Assembly (NCBI RefSeq): GCF_020616335.1
Contig: NZ_CP085051.1
Coordinates: 1,674,001-1,738,000 of the forward strand
Length of the DNA stretch: 64,000 bases
Source of the DNA: Corynebacterium uberis
Lineage (GTDB): Bacteria; Actinomycetota; Actinomycetes; Mycobacteriales; Mycobacteriaceae
Direction: 5' to 3'
Shown: positions 57,011 through 64,000 of the stretch, piece after piece
Numbering within the stretch: position 1 is the stretch's first letter
How the letters are laid out: each line of letters opens with the position of its first letter
Translations under genes and position numbers: made by a program
Notes under the pieces: model-generated
The model's database searches: none
What the model was told of the DNA's origin: nothing
Seen by the model: only the letters and a program-made list of their open reading frames with translations

Positions 57011-58357
57011 CTAGAAGTCCAGGATCGAGCGCAACTCCCAGCCGGTGATCTGGCGCTGATAGTCCTGCCACTCCCGCCACTTGCTGCGCAAGAAGAACTC
57101 GTAGACATGCTCGCCGAGGATTTCTGCCATCAACTCGGAGTCTTCGAATTTGCGCAATGCCTGGTCCAGGCTGGTGGGCAGGTCAACATAGCCCATCGCC
57201 CGGCGCTCGCGGCGCGACAGCTGTGAGATGTTGTCCTCTGCGGGATCGGCCAGCTCATAGCCCTCTCTGATCCCCTTGAGGCCGGCGCCCAGAAGCACCG
57301 CGTAGGCCAGGTAGGGGTTACACCCGGAATCGACGCTGCGGACCTCAACCCTGCGGGAATCCGCCTTGGTCAACCGGTAGGTGGGCACGCGCACCATCGC
57401 CGAGCGGTTGGACACACCCCACGTGGCTGCGGTGGGGGCCTCATCGCCGAACAGGATGCGCTTATACGAGTTGGCCCACTGGTTGGTCACCGCGCTGATT
57501 TCCGGGGCGTGATGCAAGATTCCGGCGATGAACTGCTTGGCGGTGCGCGACAGCGAGTACTCATCGTCCGGGTCGTGGAACGCGTTGGTGTCCCCCTCAA
57601 ACAGGGACATGTGGGTGTGCATGGCGGACCCTGCCCACGCCTCGAAGGGTTTGGGCATGAAGGTGGCAAAGACGCCATTGCGTAGCGCCACCTGCTTCAT
57701 CAGGTACCTGAAGGTCATGATGTTGTCTGCCATGGTCATGGCCTCGGCGTGGCGTAGATCGATTTCCTGCTGGCCGGGGGCGGTTTCATGGTGGGAGAAC
57801 TCGGTGGCAATGCCCATGGCTTCCAGGGCGATCATCGCTTGGCGGCGGAACTTAGGCGCGGTGTTGTGGGTGGCCTGGTCGAAGTAGCCGCCGTTGTCCG
57901 TGGCCTTGGGGCGCGGGTCCTCGCCTTCGCCGGCGGCGTTGGTAAACAGGTAAAACTCAATTTCCGGGGAGACCATGCAGGTGAATCCGTCATCGGCTGC
58001 GGCCTGAACCTGGCGGCGCAGCACCTGCCGGGGGTCCGCCCAGGACGGCTGCCCATCGGGCATGGCGATGTCGCAGAACATTCGTGCCGCCGGCACCGCG
58101 CCGTCCTCCTCGTCGAAGGGCAAAACCTGGAAAGTGGACGGGTCGGGCAGCGCGATGGTGTCTGCCTCCGAGATGCGCGAGAAGCCCTCAATGGCTGAGC
58201 CGTCAAAGCCCACCCCCTCCTCGAAGGCGCTTTCCAGCTCCGACGGTGACATCATCACGGACTTGAGGTAGCCGAGGATATCGGTAAACCACAGTCGAAT
58301 AAACGGGATCTCACGTTCCTCGACGGTGCGCAAGACGAATTCCTGTTGGCTGTTCAT
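57011..58357 (-). CDS. glnA2: Glutamine synthetase-like protein GlnA2
   Basis: 448 residues of GSI-alpha type. Signatures are GVGFDGSAIEGFSRISEAD, VSPEIEFYLF, METAPGQQEIDLR-like FSHHETAPGQQEIDLR, and KPFEAWAGSAMHTHMSLFEGD. In the position of the adenylylation loop it reads ISQLSRRERRAMGY, without the target Tyr motif, so it should not be controlled by the neighbouring GlnE. The ATG at 58357 has TAGAGT 8 nt upstream and GGGAAG in the spacer; the frame continues to 58393. In mycobacteria glnA2 is dispensable for growth. Confidence 0.94.
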   Translation of the reverse strand: MNSQQEFVLRTVEEREIPFIRLWFTDILGYLKSVMMSPSELESAFEEGVGFDGSAIEGFSRISEADTIALPDPSTFQVLPFDEEDGAVPAARMFCDIAMPDGQPSWADPRQVLRRQVQAAADDGFTCMVSPEIEFYLFTNAAGEGEDPRPKATDNGGYFDQATHNTAPKFRRQAMIALEAMGIATEFSHHETAPGQQEIDLRHAEAMTMADNIMTFRYLMKQVALRNGVFATFMPKPFEAWAGSAMHTHMSLFEGDTNAFHDPDDEYSLSRTAKQFIAGILHHAPEISAVTNQWANSYKRILFGDEAPTAATWGVSNRSAMVRVPTYRLTKADSRRVEVRSVDSGCNPYLAYAVLLGAGLKGIREGYELADPAEDNISQLSRRERRAMGYVDLPTSLDQALRKFEDSELMAEILGEHVYEFFLRSKWREWQDYQRQITGWELRSILDF

Positions 58358-58574
58358 GGCTTCCCACTCTAGCCATCCAGCCCTCACCCCCACCCGCCAT
58401 GAGGGGCACTTTTGTTCGATACAAAACAGTTCTCACGCAGCTAATCCGCGTAACATTTCGAACACTTGGGGGTGGCGGTTGGGGCGCGCTTGCTGTGCTG
58501 GACTCAGTTCCTCAGACCACGGCCCCCGGCATCCCCGGCGCGCCACACCACCACGAAAGGCCCGTTCGCCCCTC

Positions 58575-59678
58575 ATGCACTACTCCTCCTGGCAATCCCC
58601 CACCCCTCCGCCACCTGTCGACCCCGCCTGCGCCTCCTGGCTCGACCTGCTCGCACGCCTGATCATCGTCGCGGCCTATCGCGGATGGGCACCGTCCGAT
58701 CTGCTCCACCTGCTGGGCCCAAGCGCCGACGCGACACTGCGGTGGGCAAGCGCCACGCACGTCCTGCGCGCCGAGGTCACCCTGCCCACGCAGCACCACT
58801 GGCACGACTTCCTGTACACCTCGCCTGCGCCATCGCGCCGCTTAGGCGCGGCCACCATGCAGCGCTGGTGCCGCAAGCTCAGCTCCTGCACCACGCTTGC
58901 CGACGCCGCCGCCCCCACACCGCACGCACCGATCACCGCCCGCGCCTCCCGCGAACACCAACGCATCGCAGCCCTGCTAGCGAAGGCGCAGTCCACGACC
59001 TTTTCCCCGGAGGCCCAGGCCTTGACCCGCAAGGCCCAGCAATTGCGCGAAAAGCTACGCCAACAGCCTGCTGGCGACGCCACGTGTGCCAGCACGTCTG
59101 CGGTGGTGGTCCGGCGGGTGTATGTGAAGGCCCCGTGGGTGCGGCATCAATTCGCGTTGCTCGATAGCATCGCCCGCCACAACTGTTGCGCGGTGGTTCT
59201 CCTGCACCGCAGCGGCATCATCAGCGCTTTTGGCCACCCGGAGGACCTAGACTTCACCCTCACGCTTTTCCGGGTACTCAACGGCTACCGTGACACCCTC
59301 ATGCGCGCTGCGCCGCGCACCACCTCCACGTCCGCGGCTACGACCGCCTTCCGGCGCGCCTTCAACCTCGGATTCTGCGCTCGCATCAGCGCGGAGCTCG
59401 ACGAGGTGATCAGCCACCTGCGATCCCCAGGCCTGGACCCACACGCCTCCTGGCACCACCACGGTGCTGCCGTCGCGCTGGACAGAAACCGGGCTACGGC
59501 AGCGGCGGTGGCCGCGTACTTCCCGGATCTGACGCGTGTCAGCGTGCGCTCGCGCGCCACAACTGACCTGTTTGGCTTCTTCCACGGCACGCAAGCCGCC
59601 GCGGAGTATCACGAAAGCGTCATAGGAAAAAAGGCAGGTCAAGTAGCCCGCGCCGAGTCCATCGCGGCGGTAGAGTAG
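58575..59678 (+). CDS. DUF2786-containing hypothetical protein
   Basis: 367 residues from the ATG at 58575. A DUF2786-like helical segment (SREHQRIAALLAKAQSTTFSPEAQALTRKA is its core region, read in part) sits in the middle, followed by an alpha/beta region with SIARHNCCAVVLLHRSG and a C-terminal GFFHGTQAAAEYHESVIGKK. The family is found beside glnA2 in corynebacteria and has no assigned biochemical role. The frame is open to 58326, but that part is antisense to the glnA2 start. No strong ribosome site was seen. Confidence 0.72.
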   Translation: MHYSSWQSPTPPPPVDPACASWLDLLARLIIVAAYRGWAPSDLLHLLGPSADATLRWASATHVLRAEVTLPTQHHWHDFLYTSPAPSRRLGAATMQRWCRKLSSCTTLADAAAPTPHAPITARASREHQRIAALLAKAQSTTFSPEAQALTRKAQQLREKLRQQPAGDATCASTSAVVVRRVYVKAPWVRHQFALLDSIARHNCCAVVLLHRSGIISAFGHPEDLDFTLTLFRVLNGYRDTLMRAAPRTTSTSAATTAFRRAFNLGFCARISAELDEVISHLRSPGLDPHASWHHHGAAVALDRNRATAAAVAAYFPDLTRVSVRSRATTDLFGFFHGTQAAAEYHESVIGKKAGQVARAESIAAVE

Positions 59679-59795
59679 GCGGCACATCTGGCGCAGAAAC
59701 GTGCACAATGACCGCAGCCTACCGCCGCGGGGACGGGATAGCCATGCGCCATGGACACCGGATATCCCATTTGAGGAGGATCACAGAAAACCACT

Positions 59796-61427
59796 ATGGG
59801 CGCTCACCGATTTATTGAGGTCGAATCCACATACGCCGTCAATCCCGCCGTGCCCGTCCCGGACCTGAGCTTGGTCATGGGCGTACACACGGTCTCCCAG
59901 CCGCGCACGCTCCGGCTATCCGCCGTGTACTTCGACACAGAGGACTACCGCTTGACGCGCTCCCACATCACGCTGCGCCGCCGCACTGGAGGCACCGATG
60001 ATGGATGGCACCTCAAACTACCCGGCAGCGGCGCAGGCCGCATGGAAATCGGCGCACCGCTGAGCGAAGAAGTAGCCGAAGACATCGCCCCTGAGCAGCT
60101 GCGCGAGCAGGTGCGGGCGATCACCCGCGATCGTCCCCTGCGCCCTATCGCCCAGGTGGACAACACCCGCGATGAGTCCGAACTCCGCGCAGAGGACGGC
60201 AGCCTCATCGCCCACTTCTGCGATGACCACGTCACCGCCTGGCCCTTACATCCAACGACGAAACACTCCGCGCACCGCGTCGGATCACGCCAGTGGCGGG
60301 AGTGGGAGATTGAGTTAGGATCCGCCGTGGCCGGAACCGCGCTGGGAAACCAGGTCCTCGAATCCGCTGATGACGTGGTCATCGCGGCTGGGGCAACTGA
60401 CTCCGCCTCCCCCTCCAAACTGCTCATCGCCGTCGAGGAGGAGTTGGACGACGCCCCCACGCCACCGCAGCCCCTGGTGTTCCGGAAATACGATGAGCGC
60501 GACGAGGCCTTCGCCGGGCTGCTGACCACGCTGATCGCGGCGCGCGACCGGATCATCGCGCATGATTCCGGGGCCCGCCGGCATGACCCACACGCCCTGA
60601 CGGCCATGCTCACCGCAACCCGAGACCTGACCCGGGTCATCGACATGTTTGCTGAGCTTTTCGCCCTGGAGCGCTGGGACGAACACCTGGAATCCGCGCG
60701 CGCCCTGTCCGCGGAGTTTGCCCAACTGGCACGGGTGCTTGAATACACGGCAAGCAGCCACGCTATCGCCGAGCGCACCACCGAGTTGGTCGCCGAGATT
60801 GCCCCCTCCCTGCATACCGATCCGGGCATTGACCGACTGCGCGCGGAAACCGAGTCTCGGCTGCAGCGCGCCCACTCTCGGCTCCACAAGGCCCTCAACT
60901 CGCCCCGATACTTCACCGCGCTGAACAACCTGGACGAGTTCCTGGCCGACCCGCCCATCCCCGGGCGCCTGGAACGCCGAAAAGCGACCGCGATCATCGT
61001 CCGCGCCGTCAAGCGCTCCTACATGGAGGTGAAAAACCAGCGCGGCAGCATCGATGCGTTCGTTGCGCCCGAGGCCACCGAACGCGACCACCGCCAGGTG
61101 CTAGTCGCCCTGCTGCGCTCCGTAGACACGCTGCGCACGGTAGCCGCCGTGGCCGTGGACTTCACCCCCTATGACGCGGCCCGGCTGGCCAAAGAGGCCG
61201 AGAAGATGGTTGCCGCGCTCTCCCAGGCACACACGGCGCTTGCCGTGTGCGACCTCATGCGCAACCGTGCCCGCAGCGCCCGCCGCCGCGGCGAAGACAC
61301 CTTCGTCTACGGGGTGCTTTACCAGGCAGAACGCCACCACGCTCGGCACCTGCTCCACGTCATCACCCACCGCGCCAAGGCGGTGAGGGCCCGGTACAAG
61401 AAGTTCAAGGCCTCCATTACCGCTTAG
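59796..61427 (+). CDS. CYTH and CHAD domain protein
   Basis: 543 residues. The N-terminal CYTH domain (about 1-200) starts with FIEVESTYAV, has the acidic EXEXK-type strand in a variant form, and continues with SAVYFDTEDYRLTRSHITLRRR and GWHLKLPG, typical of triphosphate tunnel enzymes. The C-terminal CHAD domain (about 230-540) is helical with many His, Arg and Lys residues, for example VHRAVK-like and RHHARHLLHVITHRAKAVR, which bind polyphosphate. Likely an inorganic polyphosphate-related protein; the activity is not proven. GAGGAGG is 18-24 nt before the ATG, rather far. Confidence 0.88.
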   Translation: MGAHRFIEVESTYAVNPAVPVPDLSLVMGVHTVSQPRTLRLSAVYFDTEDYRLTRSHITLRRRTGGTDDGWHLKLPGSGAGRMEIGAPLSEEVAEDIAPEQLREQVRAITRDRPLRPIAQVDNTRDESELRAEDGSLIAHFCDDHVTAWPLHPTTKHSAHRVGSRQWREWEIELGSAVAGTALGNQVLESADDVVIAAGATDSASPSKLLIAVEEELDDAPTPPQPLVFRKYDERDEAFAGLLTTLIAARDRIIAHDSGARRHDPHALTAMLTATRDLTRVIDMFAELFALERWDEHLESARALSAEFAQLARVLEYTASSHAIAERTTELVAEIAPSLHTDPGIDRLRAETESRLQRAHSRLHKALNSPRYFTALNNLDEFLADPPIPGRLERRKATAIIVRAVKRSYMEVKNQRGSIDAFVAPEATERDHRQVLVALLRSVDTLRTVAAVAVDFTPYDAARLAKEAEKMVAALSQAHTALAVCDLMRNRARSARRRGEDTFVYGVLYQAERHHARHLLHVITHRAKAVRARYKKFKASITA

Positions 61428-61456
61428 CGCAGGTAGACCTGCGCCTGGGCCGTGGA

Positions 61457-61642
61457 CTAGGACTCCCAGGCCTCATCTTGGTCATCAAATTCCTTGTTGC
61501 GCTGGGCGGCCGTCTCTAACGCGGCGGCTGCCTCTTCGCGCGTGTTGTAGGGGCCCATCCGGTCCTCAAAGCCGGTCGCCGGGCCCTGCGTTACCTCGCC
61601 GGTGGAAGGCTGGAAATACCACTTGTCATCGCTGCTGGTCAT
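61457..61642 (-). CDS. Small conserved actinobacterial protein
   Basis: 61 residues: DDKWYFQPSTGEVTQGPATG, then FEDRMGPYNTREEAAAALE and an acidic end. This WYF...TGEV...RMGPY...T-EEA pattern is a widespread small actinobacterial protein, sometimes annotated as SPOR-like. No function is established. AAGGA lies 11 nt before the ATG. It is convergent with the CYTH-CHAD gene. Confidence 0.8.
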   Translation of the reverse strand: MTSSDDKWYFQPSTGEVTQGPATGFEDRMGPYNTREEAAAALETAAQRNKEFDDQDEAWES

Positions 61643-61820
61643 GCTAGGCGCTGTCCTTTCTCCACGTCCTCATCTTTGGTCCACCACCGCGCCGCCACAC
61701 ACGGGCGCACCCGAGGTTGCGGCACCGGCAGTGCGGCCCAGCCTACCGCCGCTAGTTAAAGTGGATGTGCCAAGGAATACACTCCGTGCCCGCACCCAGC
61801 CAGATTAAGGATTCTCCCTC

Positions 61821-63158
61821 ATGCGTTTCGCTGAGCCTGCATCATCTCCTGCACACGACCGCGTGCGCACCAGGCACCAGCAGCTCACCGGCCTGTCCCC
61901 CACGCATGTTGCCGTCGGGCCCGCACCCACCACCTTGGCTGGGCACTGCACCGACGTCTACGGCGGGATGACCATCACGGCGCTGACTGAACCCGGTGTG
62001 GCGGTCGCCGCGAGCGCCCGCACGGACGGTGTGATCAGTGTGCGAGAGTTTCAGTCTGACGGCACGGAAGTGACGCACGGCACCACCGAGCTGAGCCACC
62101 TTGATTCCATTCATGCTCCCGTGGGCAGCGCCGGCGCCCCTTTTGAGTCGGCGCATCGGAGGTCCCCTCATCCGCTGGATAGCCTGCCTCATCACGCCGC
62201 CCGGGCCACCCATCTTGGCGGCCTGATCTGGAGCATGATTCACCGCCAGATGCTCAGCAGGGACACCCAGGGCATGGACATCACCGTGGAAATGGATGTC
62301 TTGCCCACCTCCGGCGCCGGCTATGTGGAGGCTATCGACGCCGCGCTGAGCGTGGCGCTGCATTGCGACGCCGCCGGCGACGGGCTAAGCGACGCCCCCA
62401 TCCGCGCGCGCCTGGCCGACATCTGCTGGCAGTCAGCCCGGCATTTCGGGACCAGCCCGGTGAGTCGATCCCGCATCGTCGCGGCCCTGCGCGGCAGCGC
62501 CGAAGGCTTGACCGTCATCGACTTTGCCGACGGCGCCGTCACCAGCGCCCCCACGCTGATCGGCGGGCCCCTCGAACTCCTGGAGCTCGCCAGCACGCCG
62601 ACCGCCGCGGCCGGGGCGTGCGCAGACACCGTATCCACCGCGCTGCTGCGCGCCCAACACGAGTTTGCTGAGCAGGCCGCCCAGGCCTTTGGGGTAGAAA
62701 CTGTGCGCCTCTTGCCCGACGCCCACCATCGGGTGGTTGATTGGTTGGAAGCGGTGTGCGAGTCCCGCGGCCCGGACGGCATCCCCTCCCCCTCCCACGC
62801 CCACGCATGGATGTCCTATTGGGAGGCACAGACGCGGCTGAGCGCCCAGGCGGCATCCGCCTTGCGTTCCTTGGATCACACGCGGGCGCTGCCCATGATT
62901 ACCAGTGCGTCCCGGGCGTGCGCACAGCTGTATGGGGCGCGCGATGAAGGGTTAACACGTGCCTGCCGCGACGCGGGGGCGGTGGCCGCATGGTTGACGT
63001 GCCGGCCCGCAGAAGGCACCGTCTTGGCCTTGGTCCCTGGCGGGCAGGTCGATGATTATGTGCGTCAGCTCGACCGCGAGAATCCCGGAATGTTTGCCCA
63101 GGTTCGCCGGCTGCACCCCGCGGGTCCGGCGCGGTGTGTGCAGCATTCCTCCCACTAG
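61821..63158 (+). CDS. Degenerate GHMP-kinase (galactokinase)-like protein
   Basis: 445 residues. The N-terminus aligns by eye with galactokinase motif 1, but APGRVNLIGEHTDY reads as APTTLAGHCTDV, losing the Arg and the Glu-His pair that position the sugar. Motif 2 (PxGxGLSSSAS) is reduced to LPTSGAGYVEAIDAAL, and the GIMDQ block with the catalytic Asp is replaced by SRIVAALRG. The overall alpha/beta GHMP order is still readable. It is therefore unlikely to phosphorylate galactose. It stands alone, between a small conserved gene and rnpB. Confidence 0.65.
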   Translation: MRFAEPASSPAHDRVRTRHQQLTGLSPTHVAVGPAPTTLAGHCTDVYGGMTITALTEPGVAVAASARTDGVISVREFQSDGTEVTHGTTELSHLDSIHAPVGSAGAPFESAHRRSPHPLDSLPHHAARATHLGGLIWSMIHRQMLSRDTQGMDITVEMDVLPTSGAGYVEAIDAALSVALHCDAAGDGLSDAPIRARLADICWQSARHFGTSPVSRSRIVAALRGSAEGLTVIDFADGAVTSAPTLIGGPLELLELASTPTAAAGACADTVSTALLRAQHEFAEQAAQAFGVETVRLLPDAHHRVVDWLEAVCESRGPDGIPSPSHAHAWMSYWEAQTRLSAQAASALRSLDHTRALPMITSASRACAQLYGARDEGLTRACRDAGAVAAWLTCRPAEGTVLALVPGGQVDDYVRQLDRENPGMFAQVRRLHPAGPARCVQHSSH

Positions 63159-63187
63159 GGGCCCACTAGGGGCGGCGGGAAACACAA

Positions 63188-63662
<475 letters not shown>

Positions 63663-63698
63663 TGTTCACAGTACCCCGGCGGTGTCGGGGAGGCGTAA

Positions 63699-64000
63699 TC
63701 AGCGCAGCGGTGGCACGAGGTTGACCGTGCGCACCAGGCCGCCTCCGGGGCCGGCGAACTGGACCCGGCTGATGGAGCCGAGGTCTAAAAAGAGGTGGTG
63801 GAAGCAGCCGGCGTCGCCGGCGAGCCCCTGGCGGATGAAGGACTTGATGGGGTTAACGTGGCTGACAAGGACCACCGTTTTCCCCGCGTATTCGCGCATG
63901 AGGTCGCGGCGCAGCCCGGTGACCCTGCGGTGTAGTGCGCTTAAGGATTCTCCCCCGGGCGGCGCCACGGTGCTGGAGGATCCGGACACCCAGGTGGTGT
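63699..64000 (-). CDS. Histidine phosphatase domain protein, C-terminal part (Rv2228c-like)
   Basis: The C-terminal 100 residues of a gene that continues beyond the right edge. GESLSALHRRVTGLRRDL and VLVSHVNPIKSFIRQGL, with the second catalytic His, are typical of the phosphoglycerate-mutase/histidine-phosphatase fold. In M. tuberculosis the gene at this place (Rv2228c) fuses RNase HI to this CobC-like phosphatase; whether an RNase H domain is present here cannot be seen. rnpB follows 37 nt after the stop. Confidence 0.85.
   Translation of the reverse strand, partial: TTWVSGSSSTVAPPGGESLSALHRRVTGLRRDLMREYAGKTVVLVSHVNPIKSFIRQGLAGDAGCFHHLFLDLGSISRVQFAGPGGGLVRTVNLVPPLR

Overview
The window is chromosomal DNA from a high-GC Corynebacterium. 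Three things point there: the mycolic-acid/lipomannan gene set (mptA, an Rv2181-type mannosyltransferase, pimB, ltsA), the actinobacterial qcrCAB-ctaE and ctaCF respiratory cluster, and a gene order that follows the Mycobacterium tuberculosis Rv2174-Rv2228c / C. glutamicum cg2385-cg2451 stretch almost gene for gene. No insertion sequence, prophage, CRISPR array or tRNA gene was seen. It reads as conserved core genome with a few species-specific insertions and decayed genes.

Layout. 1-7.8 kb: lipomannan mannosyltransferases (mptA, 5'-truncated by the window edge; mptC-like) flank an Rv2175c-like DNA-binding protein, the PASTA kinase pknL, class II DAHP synthase and an AS-type exoribonuclease. 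7.8-14.6 kb: a small membrane protein, an acyltransferase-3 membrane protein, plsC-like acyltransferase, ROK glucokinase, pimB, and two secreted NlpC/P60 peptidoglycan hydrolases. The second hydrolase is headed by a c-di-AMP (ydaO-type) riboswitch. 14.8-15.6 kb: a long intergenic stretch with nested hairpins that I could not assign. 15.7-22.3 kb: qcrB, qcrA, qcrC, ctaE, ctaF and ctaC (cytochrome bc1-aa3 supercomplex, all minus strand). 22.8-30.5 kb: ltsA/asnB, erpA, a DUF3043 membrane protein, a degenerate cobT-like gene, ilvE, pepA and a small conserved gene. 30.6-40.5 kb: lipoate block with the three-lipoyl-domain E2 (sucB/aceF), gcvP, gcvT, gcvH, lipB, lipA, and a DUF4191 membrane protein. 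40.5-50.1 kb: RDD protein, glnA, a frame-broken remnant, DUF2252 protein, Nudix hydrolase, a Pro/Gln-rich protein, a roadblock/GTPase/roadblock signalling cluster, a small acidic protein and thrC. 50.1-64 kb: MFS transporter, two small proteins, hmuO with a DtxR-like box, glnE, glnA2, a DUF2786 protein, a CYTH-CHAD protein, a small conserved protein, a degenerate GHMP-kinase-like protein, RNase P RNA, and the C-terminus of a histidine phosphatase.

Functional themes are cell-envelope glycolipid and peptidoglycan upkeep, terminal respiration, lipoylation together with two kinds of lipoylated proteins, and nitrogen assimilation (glnA, glnA2, glnE). At least ten genes carry a TANNNT -10 motif 6-8 nt before the start codon, so leaderless mRNAs look common here; I used this pattern to choose several starts. 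The most unusual signals are an eight-unit decamer array (6301-6380), the unassigned structured region at 15205-15455, an in-frame stop between a roadblock gene and a Pro/Gln-rich ORF (46523-46525), a 334/336-bp duplicated lipoyl domain, and two enzyme-family proteins that have lost catalytic motifs (cobT-like and GHMP-like).
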